This document shows, in pieces, positions 47,565 through 60,297 of a stretch of DNA of 64,000 bases (positions are counted from its first letter, which is position 1; each line of letters starts with the position of its first letter). The notes under the pieces were generated by a model that saw nothing but the letters and a program-made list of their open reading frames with translations, was not told the origin of the DNA and ran no database searches. The position numbers and the translations under genes were made by a program. The DNA comes from Pseudomonas sp. ATCC 13867 (GTDB lineage Bacteria > Pseudomonadota > Gammaproteobacteria > Pseudomonadales > Pseudomonadaceae). The stretch spans positions 3,789,001 through 3,853,000 of the forward strand of contig NC_020829.1 in NCBI RefSeq assembly GCF_000349845.1, written 5' to 3'.

Positions 47565-48899
47565 ATGCGTTCACTCTTCTGGCGAATCCTCGCCGCCTTC
47601 TGGCTCGCCCTGCTACTGGTGGCCGGACTGTCGATCCTGCTGGGCCGCGCACTGAACCAGGACACCTGGGTCATCGCCCGCTATCCCGGACTGCATGACC
47701 TCGCCCGGCAATGGACCCAACAGTACGAAACCCGTGGTCCGGAAGCCGCACAGGCGCTGCTGGAGACCCGCCGGCGGCAATACGAACTCTCGGTGCAGGT
47801 ACTCGACGAGAGCGGCCAGCGCCTGGTCAACGGCACCTACCTGCCGCGCCCGTCCCGCCCGCACGGCACCTTCGACCGGGAAAACCTGCCGCGCTTCCCC
47901 TGGCGACAGCTGAGCCAGGAATACACCAGCCCCCGTACCGACCAGACCTACCTGTTCATCTACCGCATTCCCCACCCGGCGCTGCAGGCCTGGCATCGCG
48001 GCAGCCTGCTGTGGCCGCTCAGCGCGCTGGGCATCGCCCTGGTGGTGCTGACCGTGTTCAGCCTGCTGCTGACGCTCTCCATCACCCGTCCGCTGAACCG
48101 CCTGCGCCGCGCCGTGCACGACCTCGGGCAGACCGCCTATCAACAGGACAGCCTCGCCCGCCTGTCGCGGCGCGGCGACGAACTGGGCGTGCTGGCGCGC
48201 GACTTCAACCGCATGGGCGCCCGCCTGCAGCGCCTGATCAGCAGCCAGCGCCAGTTGCTGCGCGACGTCTCCCACGAGCTGCGCTCGCCGCTGGCCAGGC
48301 TGCGCATCGCCCTCGCCCTGGCCGAACGCGCCAGCCCAGAGGAACGCGCCAGCATGTGGCCGCGCCTGGAGCAGGAGTGCGATCGCCTGGAAGCCCTGAT
48401 CGGCGAGATCCTCGCCCTCGCCCGCCTCGATGCCGACCCGGGCCCGGCCAGCCGGATCGCCCTGCTGCCGTTGTTCGAACGCCTGCGCGACGACGCCCAG
48501 TTGCTTTACCCGGACCAGCAGGTCCGGCTGGATGTCGCGCCGGAACTCACGCTCGACGGCTGGCCCGACATGCTCGAACGCGCCCTGGACAACCTGCTGC
48601 GCAATGCCCTGCGCTTCAACCCCGTAGAGCAGCCGCTGGAAGTCCGCGCCGAAACCGACGGCGAACGCCTGCACATCGGCGTGCGCGATCACGGTCCCGG
48701 CGCCAGCGAAGAACACCTGGCGCACCTGGGCGAACCCTTCTTCCGCGCGCCCAATCAAGGCAGCCCCGGCCACGGCCTGGGCCTGGCCATCGCCCTCCGC
48801 GCCATCGAACGCCACGGTGGCCGGCTGCGCCTGGGCAACCATCCCGAGGGCGGTTTCCTGGCCAGCGTCGACCTTCCGCTCCACCGGCCGGCCGCCTGA
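47565..48899 (+). CDS. cpxA: sensor histidine kinase, CpxA
   Basis: A 444-residue membrane kinase. Two membrane segments (about residues 8-28 and 147-168) flank a periplasmic sensing domain, followed by HAMP, an H-box with His237 in DVSHELRSPL, and an ATPase domain (N-box ALDNLLRNAL, G1 DHGPGAS, G2 GHGLGLAIA). ATG at 47565 is preceded by AGGAAG; an ATG at 47544 is an alternative start. The product should phosphorylate CpxR. Confidence 0.9.
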   Translation: MRSLFWRILAAFWLALLLVAGLSILLGRALNQDTWVIARYPGLHDLARQWTQQYETRGPEAAQALLETRRRQYELSVQVLDESGQRLVNGTYLPRPSRPHGTFDRENLPRFPWRQLSQEYTSPRTDQTYLFIYRIPHPALQAWHRGSLLWPLSALGIALVVLTVFSLLLTLSITRPLNRLRRAVHDLGQTAYQQDSLARLSRRGDELGVLARDFNRMGARLQRLISSQRQLLRDVSHELRSPLARLRIALALAERASPEERASMWPRLEQECDRLEALIGEILALARLDADPGPASRIALLPLFERLRDDAQLLYPDQQVRLDVAPELTLDGWPDMLERALDNLLRNALRFNPVEQPLEVRAETDGERLHIGVRDHGPGASEEHLAHLGEPFFRAPNQGSPGHGLGLAIALRAIERHGGRLRLGNHPEGGFLASVDLPLHRPAA

Positions 48900-48925
48900 G
48901 CGACGCACCTTTTCGGAGTTCCCAC

Positions 48926-49387
48926 ATGAGCCTTCCCGCCCTGCACGCCCCGCTCCCGCATCCTCCCGTGCCGCCATTCGACGCGCCGCCGGACGACCCG
49001 CAAAGCCTGGTCCTGGCGGTGGAACTGGCCCGCCTGGCCGCGCAATGGCGCGAACGCTGGCCCGGCTTGCGCCTGAACCTGCCGCAATCAGGCACCTGGC
49101 CACTGGAAAGCTGGCCCGAAGCCCTGCGCGGCGCACTGGACGCGCTGCTGCAAGCCGCCCTGCAACGACGGCCGAACGCCGCGCTGGAACTGGTACTCAG
49201 CTCAACGCGCGGGCTCTTGAGAGTGGACCTGCAGGGCCATGATCCGCAGGCGCGGGCCTGGCTGCCGGACGCCCTGCGCCCGGCTCAACGCCTCGCCGCC
49301 TGGCAGGGCGGGCGCCTGCTGTGGCGCGTCCACGGCAAGGGCTGGAGGATTCGCCTGGGGCTGCCGCTCAGCCCCGCCAGGCGCTGA
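48926..49387 (+). CDS. small cytoplasmic protein, degenerate HATPase-like
   Basis: A 153-residue protein without signal or membrane segments. Residues about 60-150 line up by eye with the CpxA ATPase domain, including ESWPEALRGALDALLQAALQ against DGWPDMLERALDNLLRNALR. Both N-box asparagines are alanine here, and the G1 box DHGPG is GHDPQ, so nucleotide binding is probably lost; the G2 region is deleted. It ends in RIRLGLPLSP, like the end of kinase domains. It lies 26 bases after cpxA and probably belongs to the Cpx operon. Function is not known. Confidence 0.75.
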   Translation: MSLPALHAPLPHPPVPPFDAPPDDPQSLVLAVELARLAAQWRERWPGLRLNLPQSGTWPLESWPEALRGALDALLQAALQRRPNAALELVLSSTRGLLRVDLQGHDPQARAWLPDALRPAQRLAAWQGGRLLWRVHGKGWRIRLGLPLSPARR

Positions 49388-49928
49388 CGAACGCGGCCGG
49401 CTCGAGTGGCGTCGGCCGGCGCAGCCCGCCCATCGGCGTGCCCAGGTAGATGAAGCCGACGATGCGCTCGCTGGCCTCGAGCCCCAGCCCCTCGCGCACG
49501 ACCGGATCGAACGCCATCGCGCCGGTACGCCACATCGCCCCCAGCCCCTGCGCATAGGCGGCCTGGACGATGCCATAGGCGGCGCAGCCAGCGGCCAGCC
49601 ACTGCTCGATTTCCGGCACCTTGGGGTGCTCCTGCAGGCGCGCCACGGCAACCACCAGCGTCGGTGCGCGCAGCGGCATGGCGCGGGCCTTGGCCAGCGC
49701 CTCCGGGGTCGCATCGGCTTGCTCCGCCTGCAGGGCGCGGGCGAACAGCTCGCCCAGGCGCGCGCGCGCATCCCCTTCCACCGTCAGGAACCGCCAGGGC
49801 CGCAGTTGGCCATGATCCGGCGCGCGCAAGGCGGCGCGGAACAGGTGGTCCAACTGTTCGGCGGACGGCGCCGGCTCACCCAGGCGAGCGTGGGACACAC
49901 GGTTCTGCAACGCGTCGAGAGCCTCCAT
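49368..49928 (-). CDS. nitroreductase-family protein (YdjA-like)
   Basis: A 186-residue FMN-binding oxidoreductase with the fold signature RAPDHGQLRPWRF near residue 34, and AYGIVQAAYAQGLGAMWRTG, then FIYLGTPMG. This short form is of the YdjA group and reduces nitro or quinone compounds with NAD(P)H. Its end overlaps that of the pseudo-HATPase gene by 20 bases on the opposite strand. Confidence 0.9.
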   Translation of the reverse strand: MEALDALQNRVSHARLGEPAPSAEQLDHLFRAALRAPDHGQLRPWRFLTVEGDARARLGELFARALQAEQADATPEALAKARAMPLRAPTLVVAVARLQEHPKVPEIEQWLAAGCAAYGIVQAAYAQGLGAMWRTGAMAFDPVVREGLGLEASERIVGFIYLGTPMGGLRRPTPLEPAAFVSAWRG

Positions 49929-50280
49929 CGGCTACCTCCAGACAAACTCGAAAGCCGCCATTGTAGACGCAAAGGTTTCGCATTTGCTCGATGCCCGATG
50001 CGGTGCCAGGCCGACGTAGCGTACCGGGCGAGCCGCGGTGCCGCAGATGACGACCGCCAAAACAGAAGGACTCACGGCAATGCGCGCAGCAGACACCACG
50101 ATCCAGACACGGATGGTTGTTGGACAGGGATGCGAATGCCCCAGAGAAACCGGCGAGCGCCGGCGGGCTGCGCGAGACTCCATCCATCCCTTGCGCGGGT
50201 GAAGAGGGCCGATTCACTCGGTTTACACTTGCCCGACGGCGGGTAGAATGGCCGGTTCACCGACACCCGAGCTTCGCCGC
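49929..50280. other. 352-base gap between nitroreductase and trkH
   Basis: The divergent region has no supported gene; short frames here lack good starts or family likeness. Promoter-like elements for trkH occur at its right end (50222-50249). The middle part (about 49970-50210) holds nothing I can name. Confidence 0.6.
50222..50249 (+). promoter_or_regulatory. sigma-70-like promoter of trkH
   Basis: TTTACA (50222-50227) and TAGAAT (50244-50249) are spaced by 16 bases; the trkH ATG follows at 50281. Confidence 0.55.
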
Positions 50281-51735
50281 ATGGCCCTGCCGACACTACG
50301 CACCCTTGGATTCATCATCGGCATCTTCGTGATCACCCTGGCGGTCGCCATGCTGGTGCCGATGGCCACCCTGCTCTACTACGGCCGCGGCACCGAGCTG
50401 CACCCCTACATCTGGTCCGCGATCATCACCTTCACCTGCGGGCTGGGCATGGTCATCCCCGGCCGCCCGGAGCAGGTGCACCTGCGCCCGCGGGACATGT
50501 ACATGCTCACCGTGTCGAGCTGGGTGATCGTCTGCTTCTTCTCCGCCCTGCCCTTCGTGTTCGCCCGGCACATCAGCTTCACCGATGCGATCTTCGAGAG
50601 CATGTCCGGCATCACCGCCACGGGATCGACCGTGCTCAGCGGCCTGGACAAGATGTCGCCGGGCCTGCTGATCTGGCGCTCGCTGCTGCACTGGCTGGGC
50701 GGCATCGGCTTCATCGGCATGGCGGTGGCGATCCTGCCGATGCTGCGCATCGGCGGCATGCGCCTGTTCCAGACCGAATCCTCGGACCGCTCCGACAAGG
50801 TCATGCCGCGCTCGCACATGGTGGCCAAGTACATCGTCGGGGTGTACGTCGGCATCACCATCCTCGGTGCGCTGGCCCTGTGGTGGGCCGGCATGGGCCT
50901 GTTCGACGCGGTGAACCACGCCATGTCGGCGATCTCCACCGGCGGCTTCTCCACCTCCGACCAGTCGCTGGCCAAGTGGCACCAGCCGGCGGTGCACTGG
51001 GTGGCGGTGGTGATCATGATCCTGGGCAGCATTCCCTTCGTGCTCTACGTGGCCACCCTGCGCGGCCATCGCAAGGCGCTGATCAGGGACCACCAGGTCC
51101 ACGGCTTCCTCGGCCTGCTGCTGTTCACCTGGGTGGTGATGGGCACCTGGTATTCGGTGAACTCCGATCTCTCCTGGTTCGACGCCTTCCGCATCGTCGC
51201 GGTGAACGTCACCTCGGTGGTCACCACCACCGGCTTCGCCCTGGGCGACTACAGCCTGTGGGGTCACTTCTCGATCATGCTGTTCTTCTACCTGGGTTTC
51301 ATCGGCGGCTGCTCCGGCTCCACCGCCGGCGGCATCAAGATCTTCCGCTTCCAGGTCGCCTTCACCCTGCTGCGCGCCAGCCTCTACCAGTTGATCCACC
51401 CGCGCGCGGTGATCAAGCAGAGCTACAACGGCCACCGCCTGGATGAAGAAATCGTCCGCTCGATCCTGACCTTCTCGTTCTTCTTCGGCGGCACCGTCGG
51501 CGTACTGGCGCTGGGCCTGTCGTTCCTCGGCCTGGACTGGATGACCGCGCTGACCGGCGCGGCCAGCACCGTGGCTGGCGTGGGGCCGGGCATGGGACCG
51601 ATCATCGGCCCATCGGGCAACTTCGCGCCGCTGCCGGACGCCGCCAAATGGCTGCTCAGCGCCGGGATGCTGTTCGGCCGGCTGGAGATCATCACCGTGC
51701 TGGTGCTGTTCACGCCGGCGTTCTGGCGGCATTGA
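50281..51735 (+). CDS. trkH: Trk-type potassium transporter, membrane subunit
   Basis: A 484-residue integral membrane protein of the TrkH/KtrB family, which imports potassium with TrkA as cytoplasmic partner. The four selectivity-filter repeats are seen as ITATGSTV, AISTGGFST, TTTGFALGD and TVAGVGPGMG, and GGCSGSTAGGIK lies in the gate loop between the third and fourth repeats. ATG at 50281 fits the family length. Confidence 0.96.
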   Translation: MALPTLRTLGFIIGIFVITLAVAMLVPMATLLYYGRGTELHPYIWSAIITFTCGLGMVIPGRPEQVHLRPRDMYMLTVSSWVIVCFFSALPFVFARHISFTDAIFESMSGITATGSTVLSGLDKMSPGLLIWRSLLHWLGGIGFIGMAVAILPMLRIGGMRLFQTESSDRSDKVMPRSHMVAKYIVGVYVGITILGALALWWAGMGLFDAVNHAMSAISTGGFSTSDQSLAKWHQPAVHWVAVVIMILGSIPFVLYVATLRGHRKALIRDHQVHGFLGLLLFTWVVMGTWYSVNSDLSWFDAFRIVAVNVTSVVTTTGFALGDYSLWGHFSIMLFFYLGFIGGCSGSTAGGIKIFRFQVAFTLLRASLYQLIHPRAVIKQSYNGHRLDEEIVRSILTFSFFFGGTVGVLALGLSFLGLDWMTALTGAASTVAGVGPGMGPIIGPSGNFAPLPDAAKWLLSAGMLFGRLEIITVLVLFTPAFWRH

Positions 51736-51817
51736 ATCTTGATGGTTCGTTGCGTCGGCTCCTCTCCTCCAGGAAGCCCCTCACCCCGGCCGCATGGCCC
51801 CCTGGAAATCCATACTC

Positions 51818-51894
51818 TGTAGGAGCGAGCTTGCTCGCGAACGAGCTCCCCGGCGACACCGGCGTCAAGCTGTTCGCGAGCAAGCTCGTTACGA
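51818..51894. repeat. REP pair, right half eroded
   Basis: REP at 51818-51842 and reverse complement at 51872-51894; in the second copy the CTCGCTCCTACG end is shortened to CTCGTTACG, a small deletion. Confidence 0.87.
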
Positions 51895-51913
51895 AGAGCC
51901 GGCGTCATGCCCA

Positions 51914-52912
51914 TCACAGCCCTTCCCGGTACTCTCCCGGCGTCATCCCGAACCAGCGGCGGAACGCCCGGAAGAAATTGCTCGGCTCGGAGAACCCCAG
52001 CAGATAGGCAATCTCCAGCAGCGTCATGCGTGGCGTGGCCAGGTACTGCTGGGCCAGCTCGCGGCGGGTGTCGTCGAGCAATTGCTGGTAGCTGCTGCCC
52101 TCCTCCTGCAATCGCCGCTGCAGGGTGCGCTCGGACAGGTGCAGCGCCTGCGCCACGTTCTCGCGCTTGGGCTCGCCCTGGGGCAGCAGGCGGCACAGCA
52201 CTTGGCGGGTCTGGTGGCTGAAGCGGCTGCTGACGAAGCGCGCCAGGTACTCCCCGGCGAAACGGTCGTGCAGGCGCGCCAGTTCCTCGTTGGCGGTGGG
52301 CAACGGCGCGCCCATGTCCTCATGGGAGAACAGCATGGCGCAGTGCGTGTGGCCGAAGCTCAGCGGCGCCTGGAACAGCTCGCGATAGGGCTCGGCATTC
52401 GGCGGCGCGTCACCGGCCAGGCGCACCTCCAGCGGGTTGATCGGACGCCCGGTGATCCAGCGCAGCATGCTGATCAGGCTGGCCAGCGAGCACTCGGCGC
52501 TCTGCCGTGGCACCGGCAGACGGTCGCCATGCACGACGATGCTGTACAGGCAGCCCTCGGGCAGACGGCGGAAGGTCAGGTCGGCGCCCTCGGCAATGAT
52601 CCGCTGGTAGCGTTCCAGGCGCTCGAAGCCCTCGCCCAGGTTGCTGCTGGACATCAGCGCATAGCCCACCACCGGAAACGCCGGCGTGTGTACGCGGGCA
52701 ATGTTCAGGCCGATGGCCGGGTTGCCGGACAGCTCCACCGCGCGGCTCCACAGGCGACTCATGGCGTCCTGCGGGTAGCGGGCATCGGGGTCTTCCAGGG
52801 CCGCGAAATCCAGCTGTAGCTCGCTGAACAGCGCGCGGCCGTCCAGGCCTTCCAGTTCCAGGGACTGCACGATCCCCCGCACCCAACTGGACAGGGTTGT
52901 ACGCTCAGGCAT
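51914..52912 (-). CDS. AraC-family transcriptional regulator
   Basis: A 332-residue regulator: an N-terminal domain of the Arabinose_bd type (about 20-205) and a C-terminal double helix-turn-helix (about 235-330; RENVAQALHLSERTLQRRLQEEG and TLLEIAYLLGFSEPSNFFRAFRRW). It belongs to the OruR/ArgR-like group of pseudomonad AraC proteins. Target genes and inducer are unknown; the neighbours are trkH and an Mpo1-like gene. Confidence 0.9.
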   Translation of the reverse strand: MPERTTLSSWVRGIVQSLELEGLDGRALFSELQLDFAALEDPDARYPQDAMSRLWSRAVELSGNPAIGLNIARVHTPAFPVVGYALMSSSNLGEGFERLERYQRIIAEGADLTFRRLPEGCLYSIVVHGDRLPVPRQSAECSLASLISMLRWITGRPINPLEVRLAGDAPPNAEPYRELFQAPLSFGHTHCAMLFSHEDMGAPLPTANEELARLHDRFAGEYLARFVSSRFSHQTRQVLCRLLPQGEPKRENVAQALHLSERTLQRRLQEEGSSYQQLLDDTRRELAQQYLATPRMTLLEIAYLLGFSEPSNFFRAFRRWFGMTPGEYREGL

Positions 52913-53048
52913 GCTCGATTCTTCTGATTATGGTGATGACTCGTGCCGGCAGCGCGGCACAGCGGGATACTAAACTGGCACCCTACGTCATCCGCAAGTC
53001 CGCAGGCCCGCGCCTACACTGGGCCATCACAACAACAGGAGGTGCGCC

Positions 53049-53366
53049 ATGAACACCCGGACCGCCGATCGATTCCAGAGCTTCGCCGAGTTCTACCCCT
53101 ATTACCTGCAGGAACACAGCAACCCGACCTGCCGCCGCCTGCACTACGTGGGCAGCCTGCTGGTGCTGTCCCTGCTCGCCTACGCCATCGCCAGCGGGCA
53201 GTGGCTGTGGCTGCTGGCCCTGCCGTTTGCGGGCTACGGCTTCGCCTGGGTCGGGCACTTCGTGTTCGAAAAGAACCGCCCGGCCACCTTCAAGTACCCG
53301 CTGTGGTCGTTCATGGGCGACTGGGTGATGCTCAAGGATGCCTTCACCGGGCGCATCCGCTTCTGA
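53049..53366 (+). CDS. Mpo1-like (DUF962) membrane protein
   Basis: A 105-residue protein with the DUF962 signature: FAEFYPYYLQEHSNPTCRRLHYVG near the N terminus, two hydrophobic segments, and WVGHFVFEKNRPATFKYPLWSFMGD. The His-rich core resembles yeast Mpo1, a dioxygenase acting on phytosphingosine breakdown; in bacteria the role is unknown. An AACAGGAGG ribosome-binding site precedes the ATG. Confidence 0.88.
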   Translation: MNTRTADRFQSFAEFYPYYLQEHSNPTCRRLHYVGSLLVLSLLAYAIASGQWLWLLALPFAGYGFAWVGHFVFEKNRPATFKYPLWSFMGDWVMLKDAFTGRIRF

Positions 53367-53468
53367 ACCATCGCCGACCGGCATAAGCCCCCGGCAGCGC
53401 ACGGGACGATATCGCAGCCTTGCGGAAAAGAGGTTCGTGTCGCCGAGTGCAAGCCAGCCCGGACGGCG

Positions 53469-57785
<4,317 letters not shown>

Positions 57786-57896
57786 ATTCCCCACTATGGT
57801 GGCGCGCGAAGCCCGTCACAAGGACCGCCGATCGTGGCTCGTCGCAGGCCGCGCCAGCCGTTACTCTTCCCTCATCCACCAGCGGACGGACAGCCG

Positions 57897-58265
57897 ATGA
57901 GCGAGCGAGATCGCGACTACTACTGGGAGCAGGTCAAGCAACAGAACCGACAGAAGCCGCCCGACGACCCGAAGCGCAACTGGCGGATACTGGTGAAGCC
58001 ACTGCTGTGGTTCCTCATCCCCCTGCTGATCCTCGCCGCCGGCACCGCCCTATGGCGCAATCCGGCCAGCCAGCCCTGGCTCCACGAGCGCTGGGTGCTG
58101 CTGCAGATTCGCCTGGGCATTTCGCCTGACGGCATGCCGGCGGCTCCAGCCGCCTCGCCCTATAGCGACAGTCCGCGAAAGCTTTCCGAATGCATCAAGC
58201 CGGGCAACGTGATCGACGATGAAGTGCGGGCGTGCGTAAAAGGGTACCGGCCGAAGACGTGGTGA
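57897..58265 (+). CDS. small single-pass membrane protein of unknown function
   Basis: A 122-residue protein: charged N terminus (MSERDRDYYWEQVKQQNRQ), one membrane segment (about residues 35-53, LLWFLIPLLILAAGTAL), and a mostly soluble C-terminal part of about 65 residues with two cysteines. No domain recognised. It is divergent from lhr. ATG at 57897 is used because the upstream extension is Arg/Pro-rich and looks untranslated. Confidence 0.75.
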   Translation: MSERDRDYYWEQVKQQNRQKPPDDPKRNWRILVKPLLWFLIPLLILAAGTALWRNPASQPWLHERWVLLQIRLGISPDGMPAAPAASPYSDSPRKLSECIKPGNVIDDEVRACVKGYRPKTW

Positions 58266-58390
58266 GCTTCAGGAGCCTGCGTTCGCAGGAGCGCACGGTG
58301 TTCCCCGCCCCGCCCGCGCCGGCCTTGCCGGTCAATCCCGGACAAAGTCCGCCTGCGCCCGAGGCGAGCGTAGGAGCCCTGGCGCCAACC

Positions 58391-58471
58391 TGTGGGAGCG
58401 AGCTTGCTCGCGAACGCTGTTTCCCGATGACTCCAGCGTTTGGGCGGTTCGCGAGCAAGCTCGCTCCTACA
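58391..58471. repeat. REP pair (inverted)
   Basis: REP at 58391-58415 (TGTGGGAGCG variant) and reverse complement at 58447-58471, between the convergent small membrane protein and phhR. Confidence 0.9.
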
Positions 58472-58477
58472 ATCAAC

Positions 58478-60040
58478 TCAGGACTCCTCGCTGTGCCCCA
58501 ATCCATGCATGCGCAGCTTGTTGGCGATAGTGGTATGCGACACCCCCAGCCGCTTGCCCAGTTGCCGACTGCTCGGGTGCTCCCGATAGAGCCGCTCCAG
58601 CACGGCCTTCTCGAAACGGCCGACGATGGCATCCAGTCCGCCGTCCAGGGAGAAATCCCCCAGCGGATGCGGCGCGCCATAGTCCGGCAGGCGGATGTGC
58701 TCGGGCTTGATGGTGCCGCCCTCGCATAACGAGACCGCCTGGAACAGCACGTTCTCCAGCTGCCGCACGTTGCCCGGCCAGTGGTAGCGGCCGAGGCGGT
58801 CCAGCGCCTGTGGGGCGAGCCTGGGCAGCGCGCAGCCGATCTGCCGGCTGGCCTGGTCGAGGAAGTGCTCCACCAGCGGCTCCAGGCCGTCCAGACATTC
58901 GCGCAGCGGCGGGATGTGCAGCGACAGCACGTTGAGGCGGTGGTAGAGGTCCTGGCGGAACTCGCCCTTGCTGCACAGTTCGGACAGGTCGACCTGAGTC
59001 GCGCAGATCACCCGCACGTCGAGGTACACCTCCTCGTCGCTGCCCACCCGGCGGAAACAGCCGTCCTGCAGGAAGCGCAGCAGCTTGGCCTGCAGACGCG
59101 GGCTCATCTCGCCGACGCCATCGAGGAACAGCGTACCGCCGGCGGTCAGCTCCAGGAGACCGAGCTTGCCCTCCGGGCGCGCGCCTTCGAAGGCGCCGGG
59201 ACCGTAGCCGAACAGCTCGGTCTCGGCCATCGACTCGGGCAGGCCGGCGCAGTTCAGCGCCATGAACGGCGATTGCCCGCGCGGGCTGGCCAGGTGACAG
59301 GCGCGGGCCAGCAGCTCCTTGCCGGTGCCTGTCTCGCCTTCGATCAGCAACGGCGCATCCAGCGGCGCCATGCGCCGTGCCTCGCGGACCACGGCGGCCA
59401 TCACCCGCGAGCTCTGGAAGATACTGTCGAAGCCGCGCAACTCCAGGCGCCGCACGTTATAGATGCGCTCGCCGACGCGATCGGCGCGGTGCAGCGTCAA
59501 CACCGCGCCGGCCAGCGCCTCGCTCTCGTCGTGCTCGGACTGCAGCGGCGCGATGTCGGCGAGGAATACGTCGCCCTTCACCTTCACCCGCAGGCCATTG
59601 ATGCGCGCCTTGTTGGCCCGCACCAGTTCCGGCAGGTCGAGGTCCTCCACGTAGCGCGACAGCGGGATGCCCGGCACCTCGTCGACACGCACGCCGAGCA
59701 GTTGCGCGGCCGCGCGGTTGGCGGCGACGATCTGCCCGGCCATGTCGATCGACAACACCGGGAAATCCAGCGCCGCCAGCAATGCGTTCAGCTCCAGGTG
59801 GCGGCGCTCGCTGGGCATCAGGCCGACGCGCTTGACGCCGAACACGCCGGGCACTGCCTCGAGCTTGGGCTTGAGCGACTGGAACTGAAGATTGATGAGG
59901 TTCGGGCAGAGCAGGTAGATGGCGTTGCCCTGCTCGCCGCCGACTTCGCCGCGATTGACGTTGATGCCGTAGTCGACCAGCAAGTTGAGGATGTCGCGCA
60001 GGATACCGACGCGATTCTGGCAGTGCACTTTGATGCGCAT
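58478..60040 (-). CDS. phhR: PhhR, TyrR-like regulator of phenylalanine/tyrosine catabolism
   Basis: A 520-residue regulator with an N-terminal ACT domain (about 1-75), a PAS domain (about 80-190), an AAA+ domain (about 205-430; Walker A GETGTGKE), and a C-terminal Fis-type helix-turn-helix (SSRQLGKRLGVSHTTIANKL). The sigma-54 contact loop reads GAFEGA, not GAFTGA. It is divergent from phhABC, whose expression it activates in response to phenylalanine and tyrosine. The ATG at 60040 (MRIKVHCQNRVG) gives the usual length. Confidence 0.95.
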   Translation of the reverse strand: MRIKVHCQNRVGILRDILNLLVDYGINVNRGEVGGEQGNAIYLLCPNLINLQFQSLKPKLEAVPGVFGVKRVGLMPSERRHLELNALLAALDFPVLSIDMAGQIVAANRAAAQLLGVRVDEVPGIPLSRYVEDLDLPELVRANKARINGLRVKVKGDVFLADIAPLQSEHDESEALAGAVLTLHRADRVGERIYNVRRLELRGFDSIFQSSRVMAAVVREARRMAPLDAPLLIEGETGTGKELLARACHLASPRGQSPFMALNCAGLPESMAETELFGYGPGAFEGARPEGKLGLLELTAGGTLFLDGVGEMSPRLQAKLLRFLQDGCFRRVGSDEEVYLDVRVICATQVDLSELCSKGEFRQDLYHRLNVLSLHIPPLRECLDGLEPLVEHFLDQASRQIGCALPRLAPQALDRLGRYHWPGNVRQLENVLFQAVSLCEGGTIKPEHIRLPDYGAPHPLGDFSLDGGLDAIVGRFEKAVLERLYREHPSSRQLGKRLGVSHTTIANKLRMHGLGHSEES

Positions 60041-60169
60041 GGCGGGCCCGTGATTGTGATTCTGATGGGCGCTCCGGCGCTTTTTTCGCAAGGCAACCGG
60101 AAATTTCCGTCAAGAATATGTGACACCATGACACACCTTCAAGCCATGAAGGGACGAGCGCACGTCAAA

Positions 60170-60189
60170 GCGTAATCATTTCTTTACGC
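60170..60189. promoter_or_regulatory. candidate PhhR (TyrR-like) box
   Basis: GCGTAA (60170-60175) and TTACGC (60184-60189) form an inverted repeat with an 8-base centre. It includes GTAA-N8-TTAC, close to the TyrR box TGTAAA-N6-TTTACA. It lies in the 257-base divergent region of phhR and phhA. Confidence 0.6.
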
Positions 60190-60297
60190 AATCCCCTTCC
60201 TCAAGAGCCGCCAGGCGTCTATCCGGGGGCTGTCCGGTAGCACGACTCGCGTTAATTGTGGAGCATCACAACAACAAGGCCCGATGCCGGAGGCCCC

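Noticed and set aside
50117..50332. Short frame across the trkH promoter
   Set aside because: No ribosome-binding site; overlaps the trkH start and its promoter elements.
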